Shown here piece after piece: positions 11,652-20,860 of a stretch of 64,000 nt of DNA (the first letter of the stretch is position 1; the number at the start of each line of letters is the position of its first letter). The DNA is from Candidatus Limnocylindrales bacterium. Its GTDB lineage: Bacteria > Moduliflexota > Moduliflexia > Moduliflexales > JAUQPW01. A model generated the notes under the pieces. The model saw only the letters and a program-made list of their open reading frames with translations, was not told where the DNA came from and searched no databases. A program made the position numbers and the translations under genes. The stretch covers positions 124,001 through 188,000 of the forward strand of contig DATMBG010000037.1 of assembly GCA_035559535.1 (NCBI GenBank). The letters run 5' to 3'.

Positions 11652-12317
11652 ATGGACTTCAAGCTTTCTATTCTGATAGAAGTCTTTCCTATTCTGCTTC
11701 AGGGAGCCTGGGTAACCCTTTACTTAACCGTCAGCTCCCTCACGATAGGGTTGGTCATCGGCCTAATCCTGGGGCTTATGCGGATCTCGGAAAACTGGAT
11801 CTTAAGGACATTTTCACTGTGTTACGTAGAATTTATCCGGGGTACCCCTCTTCTGATGCATCTGGTAATTATCTATTATGCTTTACCTTCTTTGCATCCC
11901 AGTCTGAATCTTCCGGCCATTGTAGCCGGGATTGTGGGTATGGCTTTAAATAGTGCCGCTTACATTGCCGAGATTTTTCGTGCAGGTATTCAGTCCATCA
12001 GTAAAGGTCAGATGGAAGCGGCACGTTCTTTGGGAATGACCCATTTACAGGCCATGACCTATATTATTCTTCCCCAGGCTTTTCGGGTTTCTCTGCCGCC
12101 GCTCACCAATGAGTTTGTTGCTTTGTTAAAGGATTCTTCCCTGGTTTCTACCCTGGCTGTCTCCGAGTTACTGAGAAAAGGTCGTGAAATTGTAGCGTGG
12201 AAAGTAAACGTTTTTAGTCCCTACGTGGGAGTTGCCCTTCTTTATCTGGCCATGACCCTTCCCATGACCAAACTGGCCAGATACCTTGAAAAAAGGGTTA
12301 GTGTGGGTTATAGCTGA
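11652..12317 (+). CDS. Polar amino-acid ABC transporter, permease
   Basis: The 221-residue protein has about five membrane helices and the cytoplasmic EAA loop (QMEAARSLGMTHLQAMTYIILPQAFRVSLPPLTNE) that contacts the ATPase. It belongs to the HisMQ/GlnP permease family. It starts 18 nt after the binding-protein gene and is followed 27 nt later by the ATPase gene. A single permease implies a homodimer. Confidence 0.94.
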   Translation: MDFKLSILIEVFPILLQGAWVTLYLTVSSLTIGLVIGLILGLMRISENWILRTFSLCYVEFIRGTPLLMHLVIIYYALPSLHPSLNLPAIVAGIVGMALNSAAYIAEIFRAGIQSISKGQMEAARSLGMTHLQAMTYIILPQAFRVSLPPLTNEFVALLKDSSLVSTLAVSELLRKGREIVAWKVNVFSPYVGVALLYLAMTLPMTKLARYLEKRVSVGYS

Positions 12318-12344
12318 GAAGATCTTGCCGGAAAGGTGAAGCCC

Positions 12345-13079
12345 ATGATCGAAATTCAGAATGTTTATAAAACCTATAAAACCTCCCACGGTCCGGTCCG
12401 GGCTCTAATAAACGTTAGTAACTCAATTAAAAGAGGGGAAGTGGTGGTGATTATAGGTCCCAGCGGTTCGGGTAAGAGTACCCTGCTTCGCTGCTTAAAT
12501 CGCCTGGAGGTCATCGATCAGGGTAAGATTATCATCGATGGGATTGTTTTGAATGATGTCGGGATAAATATTAACAGAGTAAGGGAGGAAATTGGAATGG
12601 TTTTTCAACAGTTTAATCTTTTCCCCCACAAGACGGTTCTTCAGAACATCACGCTGGCTCAAAGGGTTGTAAGGAAGCGATCCCGAGAGGAAGCCGAACG
12701 AATTGCCCGGGAATTACTGGAAAAGGTGGGAATTCCCGAGAAGGCCTCTGCCTATCCTGCCCAACTTTCAGGAGGTCAACAGCAGCGGGTTGCCATAGCC
12801 AGGGCTTTGGCGATGCAGCCAAAAATTATGCTCTTTGATGAGCCTACCTCGGCTTTGGATCCGGAGATGATCGGCGAAGTCCTGGAAGTGATGAAAAATC
12901 TTGCCCGTGAGGGGATGACCATGGTCGTGGTGACCCACGAAATGGGATTTGCCCGCGAAGTCGCGGACCGTATCATCTTTATGGATGAAGGACGGATCAT
13001 CGAAGAGGGACCTCCGCAATTATTTTTCAAAACTCCGCAACAGGAGAGAACCAAACTTTTTTTAAGCCAGATCCTGTGA
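12345..13079 (+). CDS. Polar amino-acid ABC transporter, ATP-binding protein
   Basis: The 244-residue GlnQ/HisP-type ATPase has Walker [10 protein letters not shown], signature [15 protein letters not shown], Walker [14 protein letters not shown] and the H-loop VTHEMGFA. It powers the transporter encoded by the two preceding genes. The ATG at 12345 is preferred to the GTG at 12336 because an AAGGTGA stretch provides a ribosome-binding site for it. Confidence 0.95.
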   Translation: MIEIQNVYKTYKTSHGPVRALINVSNSIKRGEVVVIIGPSGSGKSTLLRCLNRLEVIDQGKIIIDGIVLNDVGININRVREEIGMVFQQFNLFPHKTVLQNITLAQRVVRKRSREEAERIARELLEKVGIPEKASAYPAQLSGGQQQRVAIARALAMQPKIMLFDEPTSALDPEMIGEVLEVMKNLAREGMTMVVVTHEMGFAREVADRIIFMDEGRIIEEGPPQLFFKTPQQERTKLFLSQIL

Positions 13080-13101
13080 TGGAATCGTACGCACTTTTCT
13101 C

Positions 13102-13131
13102 TTGACAAATCCGCGAGAAGTTTAGTATTCT
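13102..13131 (+). promoter_or_regulatory. Sigma70-type promoter for the tRNA gene
   Basis: TTGACA at 13102-13107 and TATTCT at 13126-13131 are separated by 18 bp. Transcription would start near 13138, about 95 nt before the mature tRNA. It may also serve tilS and ftsH if there is read-through, since no terminator was seen after the tRNA. Confidence 0.7.
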
Positions 13132-13232
13132 TTATACAACTCTGTCATTTTTGCCTGTAAATTTAGGAAGTTTAAACTGAGGCGAACGATTGAAATTAAG
13201 CGAAGGAACTTACCTCCCACCTATCGGAAGAC

Positions 13233-13309
13233 GGCGGTGTAGCTCAGTTGGTTAGAGCACGCGGCTCATATCCGCGGCGTCCGGGGTTCGAATCCCTGCA
13301 CCGCCACCA
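13233..13309 (+). tRNA. tRNA with CAT anticodon, probably elongator tRNA-Met
   Basis: A complete cloverleaf of 77 nt: acceptor GGCGGTG/CACCGCC, D arm GCTC/GAGC, anticodon stem CGCGG/CCGCG with loop CTCATAT (anticodon 13267-13269), T arm with TTCGAAT, and an encoded CCA end (13307-13309). The paired G1-C72 rules out an initiator tRNA. A CAT anticodon also fits tRNA-Ile2, whose C34 is made into lysidine by TilS, and tilS is the next gene. The C3-G70 pair and overall sequence look more like elongator Met. Confidence 0.93.
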
Positions 13310-13358
13310 AATGTACGTGTGTTAATTAAACTCTTCCTCTTTCTTTCAAAAGAATAGC

Positions 13359-15056
13359 ATGCAGTTAACAGGTACGAACAAGTCAAAATTTCTTGAAAAA
13401 ATTCTCCATATTCTAAAAAAATATCCCATGCTGGAGGCGGGAGATAATCTCCTCGTAGGGGTCTCCGGGGGGATGGATTCGGTATCACTTTTGCATGTTT
13501 TAAATCGATTAAAACCCACCTTAGGGTTTAGACTGCATGTGGCTCATTTTAATCATAATCTTCGGGGTGCAGAATCCCTTCGAGATGCCAGGTTTGTAGA
13601 AAAGCTGGCCTGTGAATGGGGTCTTCCTTATACTTTAGGTTCCGATTCTGTCAAAGATTTTGCGCAATCCCAGAAAATGTCCCTTGAAGAAGCTGCCAGA
13701 ACCCTTCGCTATCGGTTTTTTTATCGGACTGCCGAAAAGGTAGGGGCCAACAAAATTGCCACAGCCCATACGGCAGATGATCAGGCTGAAACTTTACTTC
13801 TTAGACTTTTGCAAGGGGCTGGACTGGATGGATTAAGCGGTATTCGCCCCATGTACAGCCACCTGGAAAACATCACCCTTCCCTTGCAGGGAGGCGAGGA
13901 AGAGAAGGTTTCCTGGAGTGGACAGATTATTCGCCCTTTTCTTCAAATTACCCGGGAAGAGATCCGGTCCTTTGTTGAACAGGAAGGGCTGGAATATGTC
14001 CAGGACTCTTCTAACCTGGACAGGCGCTATCTACGGAATAAGATCCGATGGGATTTGCTGCCTTTGCTTAAACAAGAATTTAATCCAAACATTATAAAGC
14101 GATTGGCCGTCACGGCTGATTTACTTCGAGATGATCTCCATCTGCTCGAGGAATTAACCGAGGCCTGTGATCCTCAGGTTTGCAAGATGGAAAGGGAGGG
14201 AGAAATTCGGATCGAACTCCCTCGATTTGCCCGACTTCATCCGGCACTCCAAAAGCGTCTTCTACGAAGAAGTTTCGAAAAGTTGACCGGATTTATCCAG
14301 GGACTTAAGAGTACCCATGTGCAGGCTGCCGTGGAGTTGCTAAATTCTGGAGAAACCGGGAAATCTGTTCATCTGCCCGGAGGCGTAATCCTCCAACAGA
14401 GCTATGGACAGGGGATTATGCTAAAAAGACCTCCAGAAACTCAAAAATCTTCCTCTCTCCAATCTCCACTTTTAACAGAAAATCCCGGAGGGGCCAGTTT
14501 ATGGGGCAGGGAAGTCGCTTTATCCGAAGAAATCCTACAGGTTCCTGGCATACAGAACCAAAAAGGCTTGATCTTTCGCACCCAAGTTCTTAGTGTAAAA
14601 GATAGAGACGCCCAGAGTTTATTCGAAACCTTGCATAAGCAGTCCCAGGGTCTTACCTTTCCGTTTCTCTTCTTTTCTCAGGAGGGAAATAGGAAGGAGG
14701 TTGACTTTTGGAATAATAGACCGGATGGCTCTAAAAAGGTTCAGGTTCTACAACCTCAAAAAATTACCGTTTTTTTCGATTATCACAAGTTACGATTTCC
14801 TCTGAGAGTTCGAAAAAGAAAACCGGGAGATCATTTTCAGCCGTTGGGAATGAAGGGACGAAAAAAATTACAAGATTTGCTGGTGGATCTTAAGGTTCCC
14901 AGGGAAAAGCGAGATTTAGTTCCCATCTTAGAAGACGAAGAGGGGATTATTTGGGTAACAGGTTATCGTATAGCCGAACGGGTTAAAGTAGACTCTACAA
15001 CAGAAAAAATCCTGGTATGTACGGTAACGCCTTCTGAAAAGGACGACTTACCTTGA
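13359..15056 (+). CDS. tilS: tRNA(Ile)-lysidine synthetase TilS
   Basis: The PP-loop SGGMDS is at residues 36-41, followed by the family motifs HFNHNLRG, ATAHTADDQAETLLLRLLQGAGLDGLSGI and the RNKIRWDLLP segment. The C-terminal TilS_C domain (about 485-560: LRVRKRKPGDHFQPLGMKGRKKLQDLLVDLKVP) is present. The enzyme uses ATP to attach lysine to C34 of tRNA-Ile(CAT) so it reads AUA. At 565 residues it is longer than many TilS proteins, with extra length around residues 350-460. It lies 50 nt after a CAT-anticodon tRNA and just before ftsH, a common tilS-ftsH order. Confidence 0.95.
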   Translation: MQLTGTNKSKFLEKILHILKKYPMLEAGDNLLVGVSGGMDSVSLLHVLNRLKPTLGFRLHVAHFNHNLRGAESLRDARFVEKLACEWGLPYTLGSDSVKDFAQSQKMSLEEAARTLRYRFFYRTAEKVGANKIATAHTADDQAETLLLRLLQGAGLDGLSGIRPMYSHLENITLPLQGGEEEKVSWSGQIIRPFLQITREEIRSFVEQEGLEYVQDSSNLDRRYLRNKIRWDLLPLLKQEFNPNIIKRLAVTADLLRDDLHLLEELTEACDPQVCKMEREGEIRIELPRFARLHPALQKRLLRRSFEKLTGFIQGLKSTHVQAAVELLNSGETGKSVHLPGGVILQQSYGQGIMLKRPPETQKSSSLQSPLLTENPGGASLWGREVALSEEILQVPGIQNQKGLIFRTQVLSVKDRDAQSLFETLHKQSQGLTFPFLFFSQEGNRKEVDFWNNRPDGSKKVQVLQPQKITVFFDYHKLRFPLRVRKRKPGDHFQPLGMKGRKKLQDLLVDLKVPREKRDLVPILEDEEGIIWVTGYRIAERVKVDSTTEKILVCTVTPSEKDDLP

Positions 15057-15084
15057 AAGTATTTATGTAAAGGGGGTATAGACG

Positions 15085-16881
15085 TTGAACACTTCGTTTT
15101 ATAAAAATCTTGCTTTATGGTTAGTGATTGTGGTCGTAACTATTTTACTTTTCGATTTATTTAACAGCAAACCTGAGACCTATCGCAGAATTGTTTTCAG
15201 TGAATTCATGGATCGTGTGGATGAGGGAAATATCAAAGAGGTGGTTATTTCGGGAAATTTAATCCGTGGAAGGTTAACCGATGGGTCCAAGTTTGAAACC
15301 TATGCCCTGGAGGATCCGGAACTTGTAAAAAAGTTACGCAAGCAAAAAGTCGAGATTATTGTAGAACCTGAGGATAAAAGCTCCTGGTACCAATATTTAT
15401 TAACCTGGTTACCGATGTTGGTCTTCCTGGGGGTCTGGTTTTTCTTTATGCGGCAGATGCAGATAGGAGGAAGCAAAGCTCTCTCCTTTGGTAAAAGCCG
15501 GGCCCGACTTATGAGTGATCAACAAAGAAAGGTGACATTTAAAGATGTTGCCGGAATTGATGAGGCTAAGGAAGAATTGGAGGAAATCATCGAGTTTCTC
15601 AAAGATCCTCATAAGTTTCAAAAGTTGGGGGGTAGAATCCCTAAGGGCGTTTTGTTAGTCGGACCTCCAGGAACGGGTAAAACTTTATTAGCCCGGGCCA
15701 TAGCTGGTGAAGCCGATGTTCCTTTCTTTAGTATCAGTGGGTCGGATTTTGTGGAGATGTTTGTTGGCGTGGGGGCTTCTCGGGTTCGAGACCTGTTTGA
15801 GCAGGGGAAGAAAAACGCACCCTGCATCATCTTTGTCGATGAAATTGATGCGGTGGGAAGACATCGTGGGGCCGGCCTGGGGGGTGGTCACGATGAACGC
15901 GAACAGACTTTAAACCAACTCCTGGTTGAAATGGATGGTTTCGAAACCAATGAAGGGGTTATTATCATAGCCGCTACAAATAGACCCGATGTTCTGGATC
16001 CTGCCCTCCTGCGTCCAGGACGTTTTGACCGTCAGGTGGTCGTTCCCAGCCCAGATTTGAAGGGACGTATAGAAATTCTCAAGGTTCATACGCGAAAAGT
16101 CCCCTTGGCCAATAACGTAAATCTGGAGGTAATAGCCCGAGGAACTCCGGGTTTCTCCGGAGCCGATCTGGCCAATCTCGTCAATGAAGCTGCCCTCCTG
16201 GCTGCCCGAAAGAATAAATCTGCTGTCGAAATGGTTGATTTTGAAGATGCCCGGGATAAAGTTCTAATGGGCTCAGAACGAAGAAGTCGGGTTATCACCG
16301 AGGAGGAAAAACTTGTTACGGCTTATCATGAAGCCGGACATGCCCTGGTTGCTAAGCTTCTACCGGAAACCGACCCGGTCCATAAAGTCACCATTATTCC
16401 AAGAGGAATGGCTCTGGGAGTAACCCAATATCTACCGGTAGATGATCGCTATATGCGGTCTAAGACCTATTGCTTGAATGCAATCGCTTCGGCTCTGGGT
16501 GGCCGTGTGGCAGAAGAAATTATCTTCAAAGAAACAACCACCGGGGCCTCTAATGATCTGGAAAAAGCAACCGAGTTGGCCAGAAAAATGGTTTGTGAGT
16601 GGGGAATGAGCGAAAAAATGGGACCTATAGCCTTTGGTAAACGCGAGGAGCATATCTTCCTGGGTCGGGAATTTGCCCAACGTCAAAATTATAGCGAGGC
16701 AACTGCGGTTGAAATAGATAAAGAAGTACGAAGAATTGTTATGGAAAATCTGGAGCAGGCTAAAATGTTGTTAACCAAGCATATCGATAAACTCCATGCC
16801 ATTGCGAAAGCTCTCTTAGAGAAAGAGGTCTTAAATGGTGCCGAACTCGATAGTATCGTTTACGGAACCGCTACGGTTTGA
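15085..16881 (+). CDS. ftsH: ATP-dependent zinc metalloprotease FtsH
   Basis: The 598-residue protein has two N-terminal membrane helices (about 8-25 and 104-121) flanking a small periplasmic domain. An AAA+ module follows with Walker A GPPGTGKT (193-200), Walker [13 protein letters not shown] and an arginine-finger region ([17 protein letters not shown]). The zinc protease motif HEAGH is at 415-419. It degrades unassembled membrane proteins and selected cytosolic regulators. It starts with TTG after a GGGGG ribosome-binding site. The C-terminal half is complete. Confidence 0.97.
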   Translation: MNTSFYKNLALWLVIVVVTILLFDLFNSKPETYRRIVFSEFMDRVDEGNIKEVVISGNLIRGRLTDGSKFETYALEDPELVKKLRKQKVEIIVEPEDKSSWYQYLLTWLPMLVFLGVWFFFMRQMQIGGSKALSFGKSRARLMSDQQRKVTFKDVAGIDEAKEELEEIIEFLKDPHKFQKLGGRIPKGVLLVGPPGTGKTLLARAIAGEADVPFFSISGSDFVEMFVGVGASRVRDLFEQGKKNAPCIIFVDEIDAVGRHRGAGLGGGHDEREQTLNQLLVEMDGFETNEGVIIIAATNRPDVLDPALLRPGRFDRQVVVPSPDLKGRIEILKVHTRKVPLANNVNLEVIARGTPGFSGADLANLVNEAALLAARKNKSAVEMVDFEDARDKVLMGSERRSRVITEEEKLVTAYHEAGHALVAKLLPETDPVHKVTIIPRGMALGVTQYLPVDDRYMRSKTYCLNAIASALGGRVAEEIIFKETTTGASNDLEKATELARKMVCEWGMSEKMGPIAFGKREEHIFLGREFAQRQNYSEATAVEIDKEVRRIVMENLEQAKMLLTKHIDKLHAIAKALLEKEVLNGAELDSIVYGTATV

Positions 16882-16884
16882 TTC

Positions 16885-16981
16885 GGTACTGAATAAAGAA
16901 TACTGAAGGATGGGCGAGGATACCCCCGCTCCCAGGAGGGTAAGGAGGCTTACGCTTATTCAGGACTCTTTATTCAGTACC
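16885..16981 (+). repeat. Junction hairpin with heptamer arms, ftsH to DUF4416 gene
   Basis: GGTACTGAATAAAGA (16885-16899) pairs perfectly with 16967-16981. Heptamers TACTGAA, TAAAGAA, TACTGAA on the left face inverted copies on the right. It follows ftsH directly. It shares the purine-arm-first orientation with the other elements, but the next gene has its own GGAGG ribosome-binding site. Confidence 0.8.
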
Positions 16982-17008
16982 TCATACGTTGGTAGGAGGG
17001 CATGAAAA

Positions 17009-17542
17009 ATGGTTAAAGAAATAAAATTTCCACGGCGCGGAAAACTTGTCGTTGGAATTATGTCCTCCAATATAAACCTCATTGAAGATACAGAACAAAA
17101 ATTAATCAAAAAATTCGGTAAAACAGATTTTGAAAGCTCTCTAATTCCCTTCAATCACACCGATTATTACACCGAAGAGATGGGAGAAGGATTACAAAAA
17201 AAATTTGTGAGTTTTTCAGAACTTATAGCCGTGGAAGATCTCCCGTATATTAAGATATTTACCAACGACCTGGAAAAACGAACTATGAAAGACGGTAAAA
17301 GACAGGTTAATATTGACCCAGGCTATCTGACTCACTCCCAATTGGTTCTGGGAACTACTAAAGCCTACGCCCACCGAGTTTACCTCAAAGAAGGTATCTA
17401 TGCAGATCTTACCTATATTTGTAAGAGAAAGAAACTTCAACCCCTGGATTGGACTTATCCTGATTTTAGAGACCCTAACGTTATCCTCTTTTTCCAGAAA
17501 GTACGGGAGCGATACTTAAAACAAATACGCGTAAGTCGATAA
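17009..17542 (+). CDS. DUF4416 family protein
   Basis: The 177-residue soluble protein matches the DUF4416 family from start to end: KLVVGIMSS near the N-terminus, FNHTDYYTEEMGEGLQKKFVSF, VNIDPGYLTHSQLVLGTTKAYAHRVYL and the final WTYPDFR. The family is of unknown function and is seen mostly in Desulfobacterota, Nitrospirota and related groups. A GGAGGG site about 9 nt upstream supports the ATG at 17009. It probably forms a unit with ftsH or stands alone. Confidence 0.82.
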   Translation: MVKEIKFPRRGKLVVGIMSSNINLIEDTEQKLIKKFGKTDFESSLIPFNHTDYYTEEMGEGLQKKFVSFSELIAVEDLPYIKIFTNDLEKRTMKDGKRQVNIDPGYLTHSQLVLGTTKAYAHRVYLKEGIYADLTYICKRKKLQPLDWTYPDFRDPNVILFFQKVRERYLKQIRVSR

Positions 17543-17617
17543 TAAGGTTTAAAATGCCCTAAATCTCTTCTATACGTTTGCAGTTTTTAACTGTTTATCC
17601 CCAAAGAACCCTGAAAA

Positions 17618-17753
17618 GTGTGGGAGTGTGGGGGTATGGAGGGTATGGGAATGTGGGAGTATGGGAGTAGGGGGGCGTAGGAGAGTATAATCCAATATTT
17701 CTTATCTCTACACTTCCACATTCCCATACCCTCCATACCCCCACACTCCCCTT
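17618..17753 (+). repeat. Octamer hairpin with perfect 35-bp arms upstream of an FAD oxidoreductase gene
   Basis: The 35 bases at 17622-17656 are exactly complementary to 17716-17750. The arms consist of degenerate 8-nt units (GTGTGGGA, GTATGGGA and similar). The inner 59 bases contain more such units. The pyrimidine-rich right arm ends seven bases before the ATG at 17758, and no Shine-Dalgarno lies between them. The G-rich strand has many GGG runs with short spacers, so it could also form a G-quadruplex. Confidence 0.93.
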
Positions 17754-17757
17754 TTCT

Positions 17758-19113
17758 ATGAGAGTTGGCATTATCGGAGGGGGTATTACCGGGTTGTTTA
17801 TTGCTCATGCCCTTTCCCAAAATCACATTTCGGTTACTCTATTTGAGAAGTATGCCACTCTAGGGGGTCTCATAGGGGGTTTTAAACTGGGAAACGTCTA
17901 TCTCGAGCGATATTACCACCATTTTTTCAAGAGTGATCTTCCCCTCCTCCGACTTCTCGAGCAATTGGGCCTCCAGGATAGACTATTTTGGCGGGAAGCA
18001 AAAATGGGATTTTACTATCGTGGCCCACAGGATCCGACAGGTCATCTCTATGGGTTTGGAACTCCTGTCGACCTCCTGAAATTTACTCCCTTAAGTCTGA
18101 TAGATCGTTTGAGATTTGGATTTTCCATGGTCTATCTTCAACGAGTGAAAAAATGGGAAGGACTGGAAAATATTAAAGTTCAGGATTGGGCTATTCGCTA
18201 CCAGGGTCGGCGAGTTTATGAGGTAATCTGGCAGCCTCTGTTAAAGGCCAAGTTTGGAGAAGATTATGAAAATATCTCGGCTTCCTGGCTCTGGGGTCGG
18301 GTTCATGCCCGGGGAAATTCCCGAAGTAAAGGAGGTAGTAAAGAAGAACTGGGCTATATAAGGGGCGGGTTTCAGCAACTGGCTATGGCTCTTGAGATCA
18401 GTATTTTAAAAAATGGAGGCCAAATCTTTAAAAGTACCCCTGTGGATCATATAACCCGTAATGGCCGGGATCCTTTTACCTTGACAACCCGAAAGGGTTC
18501 TTTTGCCTTTGATAAAGTGGTATTTTGTGTTCCGATCCCGGACTTTTTGAAAACGCTGGGTCTGGATCATCCCTATCCAGTGGAAAGGAAGAATCGGTCC
18601 CTGGAGTTGCCTGAGGAGTATATAAATCAATTGAAAAAAATCAAGTACCGTGCGGCCATTTGTCTGATTTTGAAACTCAAACAACCGCTTAGCGATATTT
18701 ATTGGCTTAATATCAGTGATTCAGAAGTTCCCTTTGGAGGAATCATTGAGCATACTAATTTTGTTCCCCCCTCTGAATATCAGGGATCCCATATCGTCTA
18801 TATTTTTAATTACTTGAATCACCAGCATCCTTTCTTGAATATGTCTAAACTTCAACTTCTTCAAACTTACCTCCCGGCCCTTCAAAAAATCTTCCCGGAC
18901 TTTAAAGAGTCCTGGATCGAGCAATCCTTTTTAACACGAGCAGATTACGCAACTCCGGTCTATACTTTTCAGTATTCGCTGATAAGACCTCCCTTTGAGA
19001 CGCCTATTAAAGATCTCTATCTGGCCAATACCAGCCAAATCTATCCTGAAGATCGAAATACAAGCAATGGAATCGCTATCGGGATGGAAGTGGTAAAGCG
19101 ATTACTCTCTTGA
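17758..19113 (+). CDS. NAD(P)/FAD-dependent oxidoreductase (protoporphyrinogen-oxidase/amine-oxidase fold)
   Basis: The 451-residue flavoprotein opens with the dinucleotide-binding motif GIIGGGITGLFIA (residues 4-16), with an acidic residue at the end of beta 2 (FEK). It continues as an NAD(P)-binding-8/amino-oxidase fold to the C-terminal FAD motif (DLYLANTSQIYPEDRNTSNGIAIG). Related proteins often sit in surface-polysaccharide or lipid-modification clusters. The substrate is unknown. A membrane enzyme of the sulfatase fold follows after 18 nt, so the two may act together. Its start codon directly follows the octamer hairpin. Confidence 0.85.
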   Translation: MRVGIIGGGITGLFIAHALSQNHISVTLFEKYATLGGLIGGFKLGNVYLERYYHHFFKSDLPLLRLLEQLGLQDRLFWREAKMGFYYRGPQDPTGHLYGFGTPVDLLKFTPLSLIDRLRFGFSMVYLQRVKKWEGLENIKVQDWAIRYQGRRVYEVIWQPLLKAKFGEDYENISASWLWGRVHARGNSRSKGGSKEELGYIRGGFQQLAMALEISILKNGGQIFKSTPVDHITRNGRDPFTLTTRKGSFAFDKVVFCVPIPDFLKTLGLDHPYPVERKNRSLELPEEYINQLKKIKYRAAICLILKLKQPLSDIYWLNISDSEVPFGGIIEHTNFVPPSEYQGSHIVYIFNYLNHQHPFLNMSKLQLLQTYLPALQKIFPDFKESWIEQSFLTRADYATPVYTFQYSLIRPPFETPIKDLYLANTSQIYPEDRNTSNGIAIGMEVVKRLLS

Positions 19114-19131
19114 GTAAAAGAGTTAACCCTT

Positions 19132-20859
19132 ATGAACTCAAATACTTACCAGAAAGCAAAACCTATCCTTTGTAGGATTATTGATTCGGTAATTATCTTT
19201 TACTTTCTTCTTTTATGGGTATTTTATTATACCGGTGGCTTCGTCTATGAATTTTTCGGTATTACCCTTAAGCTCACCCATATCAAAAACCCTTTGATTA
19301 TTATAACAACTTTATGGTTGATCAAGCACCTTCTGCTTTTTGATTCCTTGAGATCTGTCCTGCGCTTTTTTCATAAGGCCTTTCTTTTTGCAACTTTCCT
19401 TCTTTCCCTTCACTTAGCGAATTATATAGGGTATGGGTATTATCTCAATGCAACCTTAGCCAGGTTCGATGCCTATAAAAAATTTGCCGATACTCCCTCT
19501 GAGGGAATAAAATCCGATAAAGGCTGGAATGTGATTCTGATCAGTATCGATACCCTTCGGGCAGACCACCTTCATAGCTATGGATATGAAAGGAATACCT
19601 CTCCTCATATCGATAAACTGGCTTCTGAAGGGGTTTTGTTCACAAACCACATTGCCGCCGCCCCGGCTACTCTCATCTCCCATGCTTCGATGTTTACTTC
19701 CTTAAATCCTTCTGTTCATAAAGCCGAAGCACGAACCCGGACTGTTTTAGATGGTAGATTTATTACTCTGGCTGAGTTCTTAAAAAAAGAAGGATTTATA
19801 ACAACTGCCTTTACCGGGGGTGGACAGATGAATAAGGCGTTTAGACTGGATCAGGGTTTTGACAGGTATGATGATGAGAACGATGGAAACGGACTTCCCG
19901 ATGCAATAGATAAGGTACTCAACTGGCTAAAGCGACATAAAAACCAGCGTTTTTTTCTGTTCTTCCATACCTATCAGGTCCATGCTCCTTATAGTCCTCC
20001 TCCACCCTATGATGAACTTTTCTACCCTGAATATAGAGGAAGTTTAGGAAAAAAAATAGAAGGTGAGATCCTGACTCAAATTAATGAAAAAGTCTTACCC
20101 ATCGAGCAGGAGGATCTAAGACATATTATAGCCCTTTATGACGGTGAAATTGCGTTTACAGACGCCCAATTAGGGCGCTTATTTGACGAGCTTAAAGCCC
20201 TGGGTCTCTGGGAAAAGACCCTCATGGTTCTTACTTCTGACCATGGAGAAGAATTTAACGAGCATGGCATTGTAGGACACCACGGTCATACTCTGTATGA
20301 GGAACTCTTAAAAATTCCGCTTATTATTAAATTTCCAGATTCATCTTTTCGGGGAGTTATTGTTCACCAACAATCCAGGGGAATTGATATTTTTCCTACT
20401 ATTGTTGATATACTGGGATTTCGAAAACCCGAACCGATCCAGGGTATCTCTTTACTTCCTCTGATAAAAAATCCTCAGATGAAACTGGCTCTTCCCGCTC
20501 TAAGTGAGAAGGAAGGCCATGAATTAAAATCCCTCCGAATAAACGGCTACAAACTCCATGTAGGCTCTAGAAAAAGCAAATCGGTAACCTTTGAAACCCC
20601 CTGGACAAAAATGTTCTTTTATCGAATCCCTGAATATCATTCAAGATTAAAAGAACAGGCCTTCTATGATTTAAAAACAGATCCAGGAGAAACCCGGAAT
20701 CTTCATAAATCCCAGGTCCGGTTGGTCAGGGTTTTTGAGAGAAAAATAAAACAGCTAGAAGAAGAAAACTCTCTTTTGGCCGGTTCCTTTAAACCCGGTA
20801 AAGCCCAGGAAGATCAGGAGCTTGTTAAACAACTTAAAGGATTAGGCTATCTTCAATAG
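19132..20859 (+). CDS. Membrane-anchored sulfatase-fold (alkaline phosphatase superfamily) enzyme
   Basis: The 575-residue protein has three or so N-terminal membrane helices (within residues 18-105) and a large catalytic domain from about 130. Metal-site motifs NVILISIDTLRADHL, SDHGEEF and GHHGHTLYEE are present. The nucleophile loop reads PATLISHASM, with Thr (about residue 180) where formylglycine sulfatases have Cys in CxPxR. It therefore cannot be a formylglycine sulfatase. A phosphotransferase or phosphodiesterase acting on lipids or glycans is more likely. It overlaps no neighbour; its stop codon is one base from that of the convergent sugar dehydrogenase gene. Confidence 0.85.
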   Translation: MNSNTYQKAKPILCRIIDSVIIFYFLLLWVFYYTGGFVYEFFGITLKLTHIKNPLIIITTLWLIKHLLLFDSLRSVLRFFHKAFLFATFLLSLHLANYIGYGYYLNATLARFDAYKKFADTPSEGIKSDKGWNVILISIDTLRADHLHSYGYERNTSPHIDKLASEGVLFTNHIAAAPATLISHASMFTSLNPSVHKAEARTRTVLDGRFITLAEFLKKEGFITTAFTGGGQMNKAFRLDQGFDRYDDENDGNGLPDAIDKVLNWLKRHKNQRFFLFFHTYQVHAPYSPPPPYDELFYPEYRGSLGKKIEGEILTQINEKVLPIEQEDLRHIIALYDGEIAFTDAQLGRLFDELKALGLWEKTLMVLTSDHGEEFNEHGIVGHHGHTLYEELLKIPLIIKFPDSSFRGVIVHQQSRGIDIFPTIVDILGFRKPEPIQGISLLPLIKNPQMKLALPALSEKEGHELKSLRINGYKLHVGSRKSKSVTFETPWTKMFFYRIPEYHSRLKEQAFYDLKTDPGETRNLHKSQVRLVRVFERKIKQLEEENSLLAGSFKPGKAQEDQELVKQLKGLGYLQ

Positions 20860-20860
20860 G

